Source: Sphingopyxis alaskensis RB2256
Lineage (GTDB): Bacteria > Pseudomonadota > Alphaproteobacteria > Sphingomonadales > Sphingomonadaceae
Assembly: GCF_000013985.1 (NCBI RefSeq)
Contig: NC_008048.1
Span: 3,227,001-3,291,000, forward strand
Direction: 5' to 3'
Length of the DNA: 64,000 nucleotides
The notes below the pieces were generated by a model that was not told the origin of the DNA, searched no databases, and saw nothing but the letters and a program-made list of their open reading frames with translations. A program made the translations under genes and the position numbers. Below are positions 16,206 to 25,052 of the stretch, piece by piece. Position 1 is the first letter of the stretch, and every line of letters begins with the position of its first letter.

Positions 16206-17459
16206 TTATCCGATCGGCGGAACCAGCGCGATCATCAGCCCGGCAAGCGCGGCCGACATGAGGTTCGACAGGCTGCCGGCCAGCAGCGCCTTCAATCCCA
16301 GCCGTGCGATCATCGGGCGCTGGTTGGGGGCGAGGCCGCCGGTCACCGCCATCTGGATCGCGATCGAGCTGAAATTGGCGAAACCGCAGAGCGCAAAGGT
16401 CGCGATTGCAACCCCGGTCATCGACAGATCGCCCTGCACCTTGCCGAGGTCGATGAAGGCGACGAACTCGTTGAGCACGACCTTGCTGCCGAACAGGCCA
16501 CCGACAACGGCGCTTTCGTCCCAGGGTACGCCCATAAGCCACATCACGGGACGGAAGATCGCGCCGATAACGGCCTGAAACGACAGGTCGGGATAGCCGA
16601 ACCAGCCGCCCATTCCGGCGAGCAGGCCATTCGCCAGCGCGACGAGCGCGACGAAGGCGAGCACCATCGCGCCGACCGCGACCGCCAGCTTGACCCCCGT
16701 TTGCGCGCCCTGCGCGGCGGCCATGATGATGTTGGCGGGCTTTTCCTCGTCATGGCTGGCCTCGGGCATGATAACGGGTTCGATGCCCAGATCCCTGGGA
16801 TCGTCGGGCATCATGATCTTGGCCATCAGGATGCCCCCCGGTGCCGACATGAAGCTCGCGGCGAGCAGATAGGGCAGGAGCTGCTCGCCGATCATGCTCG
16901 CATAGGCGCCCAGGATGGTGCCCGCGACCCCCGCCATGCCGACCGTCATCACGGTGAAAAGCTGTGAGGGGGTAAGGCCTGCGAGATAGGGGCGGATGAC
17001 GAGCGGCGATTCGGACTGGCCGACAAAGATGTTCGCCGCGGCGCCGAGGCTTTCGACCTTGGTGATGCCCGTGACCTTCTGGATCGCGCCGCCGACCCAT
17101 TTGATCACCAGCTGCATGATGCCGAGATAATAGAGGATCGAGATGAGCGAGGCGAAAAAGACGATCACCGGCAAGGCGGCGATGGCAAAGCTGTTCGCGC
17201 CCATTTCGGGCGACGCCAGCGGACCGAAAATGAAGTCGGTGCCCGCCTTGGCATAGCCGAGCAGGTTGGAAACGCCGTTCGACATTGCCTGGATCCCCGC
17301 GCGGCCCCACGGCGTCGCAATGACGAGCACCGCGAAGCCGGCCTGGAGCAGGAAGGCGGGGATGACGACGCGCAGGCGGATCCACCGCCGGTTCGATGAA
17401 AAAAGCACGGCAATCATGAGCAATGCGGCGATGCCGGCCAGACCGATCAGGCGTTCCAT
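16206..17459 (-). CDS. NupC/CNT family nucleoside transporter
   Basis: A 417-residue concentrative nucleoside transporter, imported substrate driven by H+ or Na+. Three recognisable regions occur in order: the N-terminal helices, the gate domain with NIFVGQSESPLVIRPYL, and the core with GSKVVLNEFVAFIDL followed by FALCGFANFSSIAIQ. These hold the conserved nucleoside-contact Gln, Glu, Asn and Ser residues. Length and order match bacterial CNT proteins. It is transcribed divergently from yhhQ with a 125-base gap. Confidence 0.94.
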   Translation of the reverse strand: MERLIGLAGIAALLMIAVLFSSNRRWIRLRVVIPAFLLQAGFAVLVIATPWGRAGIQAMSNGVSNLLGYAKAGTDFIFGPLASPEMGANSFAIAALPVIVFFASLISILYYLGIMQLVIKWVGGAIQKVTGITKVESLGAAANIFVGQSESPLVIRPYLAGLTPSQLFTVMTVGMAGVAGTILGAYASMIGEQLLPYLLAASFMSAPGGILMAKIMMPDDPRDLGIEPVIMPEASHDEEKPANIIMAAAQGAQTGVKLAVAVGAMVLAFVALVALANGLLAGMGGWFGYPDLSFQAVIGAIFRPVMWLMGVPWDESAVVGGLFGSKVVLNEFVAFIDLGKVQGDLSMTGVAIATFALCGFANFSSIAIQMAVTGGLAPNQRPMIARLGLKALLAGSLSNLMSAALAGLMIALVPPIG

Positions 17460-17584
17460 AATGTCGATGCGTCCCCCGCAAGTTAATGCGCCTGTCTAGC
17501 GGGCTTTGGCGACAGGGCAAGGGGCGCGCGCCGCCGCATCTTTCCCGGTCTTTCCAGCGTGCAAAAAAGCGACTATCGGGCGGC

Positions 17585-18262
17585 ATGACCGAACCGACCT
17601 CGACGGCGCTGCCGCGCACGCTCTCGCCCTCGCTCTTCCTTTTCTCGATCGTCTATGGCGGCATGGTCGTGCTCGCGGGGGTGCTCGGCAACAAGCAGGT
17701 CGCGCTCGGCGACTGGCTGGCGGTCGAGGCGGGGATTTTCGCGTTTCTGATGCTTGTCGCCTTGTCGAGCGCGGTGTCGGAGCTGCACGGCCAGACGGTC
17801 GCCAATCGCATCGTCCTGTGGGGGTTTGTGCCCCTCGTGCTGTCGATCATGCTCACCGCGCTGGTCCTCGCGCTTCCCGCCTCACCCGAAATGCAGCCCG
17901 AACGGCTCGCGGCCTTTGACATGATCCTTGGGCAAAGCCCGCGCCTGATGGCCGCCGGGATCGTTGCGTACGGCACGTCGCAGTTCCTTAACGTCACCAT
18001 CTTTTCCAGGCTGCGCGGGCGCGAGAGCGCCGGTACCGGGACGACCTGGCTCGCGATCCGCGGCGCGATCGCCAGCGCCTTGAGCCAGATCGTCGATACT
18101 TTGCTGTTCGTGACGATCGCCTTTTACGGCGTGTTCCCGATCGCCAATCTGATGGGCGGACAGATGCTCGCCAAGGTCGTGCTGTCGGTGCTCGTCATTC
18201 CCTTCGTCATCACCGGGCTGGTCGCGCTGGGCCGCAGCCTCGATGCGAAAAACGCCGGATGA
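17585..18262 (+). CDS. yhhQ: queuosine precursor transporter (YhhQ family)
   Basis: A 225-residue membrane protein with about six or seven helices. The motifs [17 protein letters not shown] and [19 protein letters not shown] are typical of VUT/YhhQ carriers of queuosine precursors (preQ0/preQ1). CTATCG at 17573-17578 lies only six bases before the ATG, and no ribosome site is seen, so the message may be leaderless. It overlaps argB by four bases. Its presence fits gluQ at 9276, another queuosine-related gene. Confidence 0.85.
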   Translation: MTEPTSTALPRTLSPSLFLFSIVYGGMVVLAGVLGNKQVALGDWLAVEAGIFAFLMLVALSSAVSELHGQTVANRIVLWGFVPLVLSIMLTALVLALPASPEMQPERLAAFDMILGQSPRLMAAGIVAYGTSQFLNVTIFSRLRGRESAGTGTTWLAIRGAIASALSQIVDTLLFVTIAFYGVFPIANLMGGQMLAKVVLSVLVIPFVITGLVALGRSLDAKNAG

Positions 18263-19167
18263 TGACGATGGCCGATCCTTCGAAAATGCCCGACCTGCTC
18301 GCCAAGGCCGAAACACTCGTCGAGGCGCTGCCCTATCTGCAGCGTTATGCGGGCCAGACCTTTGTCATCAAATATGGCGGCCATGCGATGGGCGATCCGG
18401 AGGCGCAGCGCGATTTTGCCGAGGATGTCGTGCTGCTCAAAGCCGTCGGCATCAACCCGGTCGTCGTCCATGGCGGCGGGCCGCAGATCGGCGCGATGCT
18501 GAAACAGCTCGGGATCGAATCGACCTTCGTGGGCGGGCTGCGCGTCACCGACGCGGCGACGGCCGAGGTTGCGGAAATGGTGCTGGCGGGCAAGATCAAC
18601 AAGGAAATCGTCGGCTGGATCGCGGGCCTCGGCGGCCGCGCGGTCGGCATTTCGGGCAAGGACGCCAATCTCGTCCTCGCCGAAAAGGTGAAGCGCAGCG
18701 AGGCCGACCCCAGTTCGGGGATCGAGCGCCACGTCGACCTCGGTTTCGTCGGCGAGCCCGTCGCGGTCGATCCGACGATCCTTGCCAATCTGACGAACGA
18801 CAATTTCATCCCGGTGGTGGCGCCGGTCGCGCTCGGCGCCGACGGCGCGACCTATAATATCAACGCCGACACGATGGCGGGCGCGATCGCCGGGGCGCTC
18901 GGCGCCAAGCGTTTCTTCCTGCTCACCGATGTCGCGGGGGTGCTCGACAAGTCGGGGGCCTTGCTCACCGACCTCGACCGTGCGGCGATCGATGCGCTCA
19001 AGGCGGACGACACGATAACCGGCGGCATGATCCCCAAGGTCGAAACCTGCGTCGCCGCGGTCGACGCGGGGGTCGAGGCGGCGGTCATCCTCGACGGGCG
19101 GATCCCGCACGCGATGCTGCTCGAAATTTTTACCACAAGGGGTGCGGGCACGCTCATTCACCGTTAA
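18259..19167 (+). CDS. argB: acetylglutamate kinase
   Basis: Phosphorylates N-acetylglutamate in arginine synthesis. The 302-residue product has the kinase motifs [12 protein letters not shown] (about 36-47), [13 protein letters not shown], and the C-terminal [11 protein letters not shown] and [10 protein letters not shown]. The ATG at 18259 overlaps the yhhQ stop; a start at MADPSKM three codons later is possible. It is second gene in the yhhQ-argB-yggT-folD-lipoprotein-marC series. Confidence 0.96.
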   Translation: MMTMADPSKMPDLLAKAETLVEALPYLQRYAGQTFVIKYGGHAMGDPEAQRDFAEDVVLLKAVGINPVVVHGGGPQIGAMLKQLGIESTFVGGLRVTDAATAEVAEMVLAGKINKEIVGWIAGLGGRAVGISGKDANLVLAEKVKRSEADPSSGIERHVDLGFVGEPVAVDPTILANLTNDNFIPVVAPVALGADGATYNINADTMAGAIAGALGAKRFFLLTDVAGVLDKSGALLTDLDRAAIDALKADDTITGGMIPKVETCVAAVDAGVEAAVILDGRIPHAMLLEIFTTRGAGTLIHR

Positions 19168-19203
19168 GATCGTCGCCATCGACCTTTCGGCCGGAGACTT
19201 TCC

Positions 19204-19512
19204 TTGTATTTCATGCTTCTCGATATTCTGTCGATCCTGCTCAACATCCTGTGGTGGATCATCATCGTCCAGGCGGTGATGTCGTGGTTGATCGCGTTCA
19301 ACGTCATCAACACGCACAATGATTTCGTTGGACAGCTCTGGTACGTGCTCGACCGGATTACCGAGCCGCTGTATCGCCCCTTCCGCCGCATCATACCCGA
19401 TTTCGGCGGTATCGATCTGACGCCGATGGTGGTGCTGATCCTGCTGATCATCCTGCAAGGGCCAGTGATGGCCTATCTCTACCGGCTCGGCATGCAGACG
19501 GGGATGGCCTGA
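19204..19512 (+). CDS. YggT family membrane protein
   Basis: A 102-residue protein with two hydrophobic segments (about 3-30 and 76-98) and the family signature ITEPLYRPFRRIIPDFGGIDLTP in the loop (shown as a pattern). The TTG at 19204 is favoured because GGAG lies seven bases upstream; the ATG at 19213 is too far from it. YggT proteins have been linked to osmotic or K+ tolerance and often sit near cell-division or proline genes. Confidence 0.87.
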   Translation: MYFMLLDILSILLNILWWIIIVQAVMSWLIAFNVINTHNDFVGQLWYVLDRITEPLYRPFRRIIPDFGGIDLTPMVVLILLIILQGPVMAYLYRLGMQTGMA

Positions 19513-19515
19513 CGC

Positions 19516-20424
19516 ATGACCGGTCCTGTTCCCGACGCCAGAGTGATCGATGGCAAGGCCTTTGCCGCGGGGCTGCGCGCGCGGATCGCCGACGCGGTTC
19601 CCGCCTTCCGCGCGGCGACGGGCCGCGCGCCGGGGCTTGCCGTCGTGCTGGTCGGCGACGATCCGGCGAGCGCGGTCTATGTCGGGTCAAAGGGCAAGGC
19701 GACCGTCGCGGCGGGCATGGCAAGCTTCGAGCACCGCCTGGCTGCGACGGCGACGCAGGATGAGGTCGAGGCGCTGCTTCGCCAGCTCAACGCCGACGAG
19801 GCGGTCGACGGCATCCTGCTGCAATTGCCGCTTCCCGGCCATCTCGACGAACAGGCGGCGGTCGCGACGATCGACCCCGACAAGGATGTCGACGGGCTGA
19901 CCCCGGTCAGCGCGGGCCGCCTTGCGCTCGGCATTCCCGGCATGGTGCCCTGCACTCCCTATGGCTGCCTGCTGCTTCTCCAGGACCGGCTCGGCGATTT
20001 GTCGGGCAAGGATGCGATCGTCATCGGCCGCTCGATTCTGGTCGGCAAGCCGATGGGCCAATTGCTGCTCGGCGCCAACTGCACGGTGACGATGGCGCAC
20101 AGCCGGACCAAAGACCTGCCCGCGCTTGTGCGGCGCGCCGACATCGTCGTCGCCGCGGTCGGCCGCGCCGAGATGGTGAAGGGCGACTGGATCAAGCCCG
20201 GCGCGATCGTCATCGACGTCGGCATCAACCGCCTCCCGCCTGCGGACGGCGCGGCAAAGGGGCGACTGGTGGGCGATGTCGATTATGCCGCGGCGCTCGG
20301 CGTCGCCGATGCGATCACACCGGTGCCGGGCGGGGTCGGGCCGATGACCATTGCCTGCCTGCTCCGCAACACGCTCGTCGCCGCGCACCGCCGGGCGGGG
20401 CTGGCCGATCCGGAAGGGTTCTGA
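19516..20424 (+). CDS. folD: bifunctional methylene-THF dehydrogenase/cyclohydrolase FolD
   Basis: Interconverts methylene-, methenyl- and formyl-tetrahydrofolate. The 302-residue sequence has YVGSK (Tyr55, Lys59) of the active site, [41 protein letters not shown] for NADP binding and [11 protein letters not shown] near the end. It starts three bases after the yggT stop, and its own stop overlaps the next ATG by one base (TGATG). Confidence 0.96.
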   Translation: MTGPVPDARVIDGKAFAAGLRARIADAVPAFRAATGRAPGLAVVLVGDDPASAVYVGSKGKATVAAGMASFEHRLAATATQDEVEALLRQLNADEAVDGILLQLPLPGHLDEQAAVATIDPDKDVDGLTPVSAGRLALGIPGMVPCTPYGCLLLLQDRLGDLSGKDAIVIGRSILVGKPMGQLLLGANCTVTMAHSRTKDLPALVRRADIVVAAVGRAEMVKGDWIKPGAIVIDVGINRLPPADGAAKGRLVGDVDYAAALGVADAITPVPGGVGPMTIACLLRNTLVAAHRRAGLADPEGF

Positions 20425-21098
20425 TGCGCCGGTTGCTCCTTTCAACAATTGCCATTTCCTTGCTGGCGGGCTGCGCGGGGCCGCGAGACGAGTTTCGCAA
20501 CCGTCCGCTCGCCGCCAACCCCAGCGCCTTCGTCGCGGCTGAAATCGCCTTCGCGCGGCTGGCGCAGGAAAAGGGGCAGTGGACCGCGTTCCGCGAAACC
20601 GCGCATCCCGATGCCGCGATGTTCGTGCCCGAGCTGGTCAGGGCACGCGACTGGCTGAAGGCGCAGGCCGACCCGGCGGAGGCGGTGAAATGGCAGCCGC
20701 ACGCCGTCTATGTCAGCTGCGACGGCAATGCCGCCGCGACGACCGGCGCGTGGCAGAAGGGAGCGGCGCACGGCTATTTCACGACCGTCTGGCTGCGCGA
20801 TCCGATGAAGGGCGACATGCGCTGGGTGCTCGATCATGGCGATGCGCTGGCGACGCCGCGCCCGGCGCCCGATTTCATCGCGTCGAAGCAGGCGACGTGC
20901 GGGTCGCGGCCCGCGGTGCCGATCGAGGCGGGCGCCGAGGGCGAGGATATGGCCGTCGGCCTGTCGCCCGACCAGACGCTGAGCTGGACGTCGACCGTCC
21001 GCGCCGACAAGTCGCGTCGCGTGACGATCCGGCTGTGGGACGGCAAGGATATGGCGACCGTCATCGACGACCGGGTCGCGGCGCCGAAGCAGCCATGA
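20424..21098 (+). CDS. hypothetical lipoprotein, NTF2-like
   Basis: A 224-residue lipoprotein with lipobox LLAGC (Cys17). The mature N-terminal half reads FVAAEIAFARLAQEKGQWTAFRETAHPDAAMF in outline. This resembles the SnoaL/DUF4440-type NTF2 fold, where such small domains often bind a ligand. The second half ends in a beta-rich segment (TLSWTSTVRADKSRRVTIRLWDG). It is coupled to both folD and marC by overlaps of one and four bases. The function is unknown. Confidence 0.78.
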   Translation: MRRLLLSTIAISLLAGCAGPRDEFRNRPLAANPSAFVAAEIAFARLAQEKGQWTAFRETAHPDAAMFVPELVRARDWLKAQADPAEAVKWQPHAVYVSCDGNAAATTGAWQKGAAHGYFTTVWLRDPMKGDMRWVLDHGDALATPRPAPDFIASKQATCGSRPAVPIEAGAEGEDMAVGLSPDQTLSWTSTVRADKSRRVTIRLWDGKDMATVIDDRVAAPKQP

Positions 21099-21724
21099 TC
21101 GACCTGTTCATCTCGGCCTTCGTCACGCTGTTCGTCGTCATCGACCCGCCGGGCTGCGCGCCGATCTATGCCAGCCTGACCACCGGCGCGAGCGCGGCGC
21201 AGCGCCGGTCGATGGCGATCCGCGCCACCCTGATCGCGGGCGGCATCCTGATCTTTTTCGCGATGTTCGGCGAAGCGCTGCTCGGCTTCCTGCACATCGA
21301 CCTCGACAGTTTCCGTATTGCGGGCGGGATCATGCTGTTCATCATCGCGATCGACATGGTGTTTGAAAAACGCACCGAACGCCGCGAACAGCGCGCCGAG
21401 AAGATCAAGGCGACGCCGGAGGTCGAGGATGTTTCGGTGTTTCCGATGGCGATGCCGATGCTCGCCGGGCCGGGGTCGATCGCTTCGGTGATGCTGCTCG
21501 TGTCACAGAACAACGGGATCGAACGCGCCTTCGTGATCTTTGGCGCGCTGCTGCTTGTCCTCCTCCTGACGCTTGCGGCCCTGCTCGCGGCGGGGCCGCT
21601 GATGCGGCTGATCGGCCACAAGGGCGAGGCGGTGATCACGCGGCTGCTCGGCGTTCTGCTCGCCGCCCTTGCGGCGCAGTTCGTGATCGACGGGCTGAAG
21701 GCGAGTTTTCCGACGCTGACGTGA
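21095..21724 (+). CDS. MarC family integral membrane protein
   Basis: A 209-residue membrane protein with about six helices. The family features VTLFVVIDPPGCAPIYASLT at the start, AFDM-like FIIAIDMVF, then FPMAMPMLAGPGSIASVMLL are clear. The ATG at 21095 overlaps the lipoprotein stop (ATGA). A longer frame extends upstream but reads through the lipoprotein gene in the wrong phase. MarC proteins are not the multidrug pumps their name suggests; the function is not known. Confidence 0.9.
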   Translation: MIDLFISAFVTLFVVIDPPGCAPIYASLTTGASAAQRRSMAIRATLIAGGILIFFAMFGEALLGFLHIDLDSFRIAGGIMLFIIAIDMVFEKRTERREQRAEKIKATPEVEDVSVFPMAMPMLAGPGSIASVMLLVSQNNGIERAFVIFGALLLVLLLTLAALLAAGPLMRLIGHKGEAVITRLLGVLLAALAAQFVIDGLKASFPTLT

Positions 21725-21750
21725 GTGCGCTTTCCGCTGCGCGGAAAGCG

Positions 21751-21832
21751 GCGGCACCGGCCCGCTCCCCACCCGGCCTCCCATAGGCTACTATCGTCGG
21801 GGAGGCCGGGTGGGGGAGCGGGCCGGTGCCGC
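21751..21832. repeat. long near-perfect hairpin, 32-bp arms
   Basis: The arm 21751-21782 (GCGGCACCGGCCCGCTCCCC followed by ACCCGGCCTCCC) is the reverse complement of 21800-21832, apart from one extra G. A loop of about 17 bases separates them. It lies 27 bases after marC and 9 bases before the MITE-like element. It may act as a strong, T-less terminator or be another mobile palindrome. Confidence 0.85.
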
Positions 21833-21841
21833 TTCCGGCGT

Positions 21842-22112
21842 TAGAGCGCGATGACATGATATTGACCCACCGTGACGGAGGCGATTTTGGCCGAGTGCGA
21901 GGCGCGAGGAGCGGCGCGATGCGGGACATCGCGCCCGACGAGCAACGTGGCAATCGGCCAAAATCGACCCGCCCTGGAGGGGTTGCCCCCTGAAGCCCGC
22001 CGGACAGCGGCGCGTCTCTGGTCCGGGCAACCAGCCCGTCCTGCGAGACGCTTCTTGCCGACGAACTTCAGGGGGCAATCACGGTGGGTCAATATCAGGT
22101 CATCGCGCTCTA
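21842..22112. mobile_element. 271-bp MITE-like element, copy A
   Basis: Terminal inverted repeats of 34 bases (beginning TAGAGCGCGATGACATGATA and ending in the complement, with one mismatch) enclose about 200 bases. A second, oppositely oriented copy of exactly the same length lies at 52674-52944 with about four differences. The ends are TA, which would fit a TA target duplication of the IS630/Tc1-mariner type. The inner part has its own inverted repeat (TTGCCCCCTGAAG and CTTCAGGGGGCAA). No transposase is encoded; open frames inside are not judged to be genes. Confidence 0.85.
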
Positions 22113-22125
22113 GCCGGAAAACCGC

Positions 22126-22818
22126 TTACCCCGCGGCGTTCACGTCGGCCTGCGTGACCGGCGCGATGCGGATTTCGACGCGGCGGTTGCACTGATAATC
22201 GGCCTCGGTCCGTTCGGGCGCGCATTTCAGCTGCGATTCGCCATAGCCGAGCGTCGCCATGCGCGCGCGCTGGATGCCGCGGCCGGCCAGATAGTCGGCC
22301 ACCGACGCCGCGCGGCGTTCGGACAGCCCCTGATTATAGGTTTCGCTGCCGGTCGAATCGGTGTGACCATAGACGTCGATATAGGTGCTCGGATATTCGG
22401 CGAGCGTCGCGGCGACATTGTCGAGCGCGCTGCGGAACTGCGATTTCACCATCGCGCTATTGAGGTCGAAGGTCACGTCGCCGGGCATGTTGAGCACGAG
22501 CTGGTCGCCCTGCCGCTCGACGTCGATGCCGGTGCCCGCGGTACGTTCGCGCAGCTTCTTTTCCTGCTGATCCATATAATAGCCGACGCCCGCGCCGGCG
22601 ACCGCGCCGATACCCGCGCCGACGATCTTTTCGGTGCGATCGCTGCGCCCGCCGATCAGGTCGCCGAGCAGATAACCGCCGAGCGCGCCGCCGACGCCGC
22701 CGATCGCGGCCTTGGAAATCTTGCGTTCGCCGGTCACCGGGTCGGTGACGCAGCCGGTCAGCGCGATCGCGCCGAGGCCGGTCAGAAATGCGAGCCTGGT
22801 TGTTCTGCTTTTCATCAT
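22126..22818 (-). CDS. OmpA family lipoprotein with glycine-zipper
   Basis: A 230-residue lipoprotein (ALTGC, Cys23). A glycine-zipper region (AIGGVGGALGGYLLGDLIGG, then AGAGVGYYMDQQE) is followed by a C-terminal OmpA domain with IDVYGHTDSTGSETYN and LSERRAASVADYLAGRGI, ending NRRVEIRI. The OmpA domain binds peptidoglycan, so the protein likely ties outer membrane to wall. GGGAGCGAC before the ATG at 22818 supports the start. Confidence 0.92.
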   Translation of the reverse strand: MMKSRTTRLAFLTGLGAIALTGCVTDPVTGERKISKAAIGGVGGALGGYLLGDLIGGRSDRTEKIVGAGIGAVAGAGVGYYMDQQEKKLRERTAGTGIDVERQGDQLVLNMPGDVTFDLNSAMVKSQFRSALDNVAATLAEYPSTYIDVYGHTDSTGSETYNQGLSERRAASVADYLAGRGIQRARMATLGYGESQLKCAPERTEADYQCNRRVEIRIAPVTQADVNAAG

Positions 22819-22983
22819 GTCGCTCCCTTATGTGGCGGATATGTGCGAAACTGTGCACGCGCCGGTACTTGCCGATAACATATGGCCAGCGTTCTGGTTC
22901 CAGACCATGACTGAATAGTGGCTGAGCGGACCGTTTGGCGACGCGCCATTGTGCAATGCTGCGCCTTTCGCCTATAGGGAGGC

Positions 22984-23037
22984 ATGACCGAAGCCGACAG
23001 GGGCCGGGCGCCGCCGCGCCGCATCACCGCCCGATGA
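22984..23037 (+). CDS. possible 17-codon leader ORF coupled to the CNNM gene
   Basis: ATG at 22984 opens MTEADRGRAPPRRITAR and its TGA (23035-23037) overlaps the ATG of the next gene (ATGA). CTATAG at 22972-22977 is six bases upstream, so transcription could begin at or near this ATG. GGGAGG is also immediately upstream but too close to be a normal ribosome site. Whether it is translated is not known; it may only bring ribosomes to the next start. Confidence 0.35.
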   Translation: MTEADRGRAPPRRITAR

Positions 23038-24356
23038 CCCCTTTTCCCTGGTCCGACGTCGCGATCATCGCGATTCTCGTCCTTCTCAACGGCCTGTTCG
23101 CGATGTCCGAACTGGCGATCGTCTCGGCGCGGCAGCCGCGGTTGCAGGCAGCCGAAAAGCGCGGCAGCCGCGGCGCGAAGATCGCGCGCCAGCTCGCGTC
23201 CGACCCCGGCCGCTTCCTGTCGACGGTGCAGGTCGGCATCACGCTGATCGGGATTCTCGCCGGCGCCTATTCGGGCGCCAGCCTGGGCGCGCCGGTCGCG
23301 GAGCGTTTGCAGGCCTGGATAGGACTCGACGACGAAACGGCGCTGACCGCGGGCTTTGCCGTAGTCATCGCACTCACGACCTATGCCTCGCTGATTGCTG
23401 GCGAGCTCGTGCCCAAGCAGTTTGCTTTGCGTGCGCCCGAACCGATCGCCATTTTCATCGCCTTGCCGATGCTGTGGCTGTCGAAAATCGGTGCGCCGCT
23501 GGTGTGGCTGCTCGACCGCAGCTCGGCGCTGGTATTTCGCCTGCTCGGGCTGAGACGTGAATCGGAGGAGCGAGTGACCGCCGAGGAGCTGCACCTGATC
23601 GTCGCCGAAGCGTCGAAATCGGGGGTGATCGAGGAAAGCGAGCGGGCGATCATTTCGGGCGTCGTGCGCCTCGCCGACCGGCCGGTGCGCGAGGTGATGA
23701 CGCCGCGCAAGGATGTCGACTGGATCGACATTTCGCTCGATGCGCGCGGCCTGCGCGACAGGCTGCTCGAAACGCCGCACAGCCGCCTGCCGGTCGCGCG
23801 CGGGTCGGTCGACGAGATCGTCGGCGTGGTACAGGCGCGCGACATCGCCGCGGCGCTGTTCGCCGGGCAGACGCTGGACCTGGAAAAGCTGATGCGCCCC
23901 GCGAAGGTCATCCACGACCAGCTCGACGCGATGGACGCGCTCGAAGCCTTGCGCGCGGCCGAGGTGCCGATGCTGCTGGTCCACGACGAATATGGCCACT
24001 TCGACGGGCTGGTGACGCCCGCCGATCTGCTTTCGGCGATTGCGGGCGAATTTGCGTCGGACCAGGACATCGGCAGCGATCCCTATGTGGTCGAGCGCGA
24101 CGACGGCAGCCTGCTGATCGCGGGAGCGATGCCCGCCGACCAGATGGCCGAGCGGCTGGGGATCGAATTGCCCGGTGACCGCGACTATGCCACCGCCGCG
24201 GGCCACGCGCTCGCGGTGCTCAAGCATTTGCCTGTGGAAGGCGAAAGCTTCACCGACCGGGGCTGGAAGTTCGAGATCGTCGACATGGACGGACGCAAGA
24301 TCGACAAGCTGCTCGTCAGCGACGTCCGCAAGCCGAAGGGCGCCGAGGCCGAATAG
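23034..24356 (+). CDS. CNNM/CorC-type (hemolysin family) membrane protein
   Basis: A 440-residue protein with an N-terminal DUF21 transmembrane domain (about 1-190, SELAIVSARQPRLQAAEKRG after the first helix and LIAGELVPKQFALR later). Two CBS domains follow (REVMTPRKDVDWID and HDEYGHFDGLVTPADLL), then a C-terminal CorC_HlyC domain. Relatives transport or regulate Mg2+ or other divalent cations. The start at 23034 overlaps the small upstream frame. No SD is visible at this ATG itself. Confidence 0.92.
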   Translation: MTPFPWSDVAIIAILVLLNGLFAMSELAIVSARQPRLQAAEKRGSRGAKIARQLASDPGRFLSTVQVGITLIGILAGAYSGASLGAPVAERLQAWIGLDDETALTAGFAVVIALTTYASLIAGELVPKQFALRAPEPIAIFIALPMLWLSKIGAPLVWLLDRSSALVFRLLGLRRESEERVTAEELHLIVAEASKSGVIEESERAIISGVVRLADRPVREVMTPRKDVDWIDISLDARGLRDRLLETPHSRLPVARGSVDEIVGVVQARDIAAALFAGQTLDLEKLMRPAKVIHDQLDAMDALEALRAAEVPMLLVHDEYGHFDGLVTPADLLSAIAGEFASDQDIGSDPYVVERDDGSLLIAGAMPADQMAERLGIELPGDRDYATAAGHALAVLKHLPVEGESFTDRGWKFEIVDMDGRKIDKLLVSDVRKPKGAEAE

Positions 24357-24364
24357 GCGCCGCT

Positions 24365-24928
24365 CTAAGGCTCTCCGCTCAGCGCGCCATATTTCGCCTC
24401 GAACCCGGCCTTGTCGCCGCGCGCGAGATAGCTGGCCTGGTCGATCAGGTTGTCGCGCGCGATGCGGCCCTGGAAGGCGCCGAGCTGTGCGTCGATGCGC
24501 GCAACGTCGGCGTCGGTCCAGTCGGCGATCTGCTGGAAGCGGGTAATGCCGAGGCCGTTCAGCAGCGCGCCGAGCTTGGGGCCGACGCCCTTCAGGAGTT
24601 GCAGATTATCGGCCTTGGCGGCCGTCGGTGCGGGCGCTGGGGGCGGCGGGACCGTCGGTTCGGCGGGGATTGCCGCGGCCTCGACCGCGGGTTCGGCGAC
24701 GGGCGGCGGCACGGGTCGCGGCCGGGGCTCGATTGGTTTGAAGCGCGCGGCTTCGGCCGCGACGATTTCGGGCTTGACGGGTTCGAGCGGCTTGGCGGGC
24801 TTTGGCGGCTCCGCGGTCGGCAGCGCGGGTCCGGTCGGCCTGGCGCGGCCGAACCGCCACCAGAGCAGCACGACAGCCACGACGAGGCCGACGAGCGCGA
24901 TAATCCAGTTTTCCTGAAGCCACGTCAT
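24365..24928 (-). CDS. membrane-anchored helix-hairpin-helix protein
   Basis: A 187-residue protein with one N-terminal helix (about residues 5-25). A Pro/Ala/Glu-rich linker of about 80 residues (PKPAKPLEPVKPE, PPPVAEPAVEAAA) precedes a helix-hairpin-helix domain with LLKGVGPKLGALLNGLGITRF. This domain is like that of predicted 5' DNA nuclease/large-ribosomal-like accessory proteins common in sphingomonads. GGGAG six bases before the ATG at 24928 favours it over the GTG one codon upstream. The linker could cross the periplasm or float the domain in the cytoplasm. Confidence 0.8.
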   Translation of the reverse strand: MTWLQENWIIALVGLVVAVVLLWWRFGRARPTGPALPTAEPPKPAKPLEPVKPEIVAAEAARFKPIEPRPRPVPPPVAEPAVEAAAIPAEPTVPPPPAPAPTAAKADNLQLLKGVGPKLGALLNGLGITRFQQIADWTDADVARIDAQLGAFQGRIARDNLIDQASYLARGDKAGFEAKYGALSGEP

Positions 24929-25052
24929 CACAATCTCCCTGTATTGCGGGCCAGATTATGCGCGCGCGGTCCGCGCGTCCAGTCCCGCCCTTGCTCTGCC
25001 GGGTGGGACGAGCGACGCGATTCGGCCCCGCGCGCGGCCTCGCGCCAGCCCC

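Noticed and set aside
20579..21094. Upstream extension of the MarC frame
   Set aside because: Reads the lipoprotein gene in the wrong phase; MarC starts with the conserved MIDLFISAFVTL at 21095.
21842..22112. Open frames within the MITE-like element (both copies) as a small protein
   Set aside because: Both copies preserve frames simply because the DNA is nearly identical; no ribosome site and the ends are terminal repeats.
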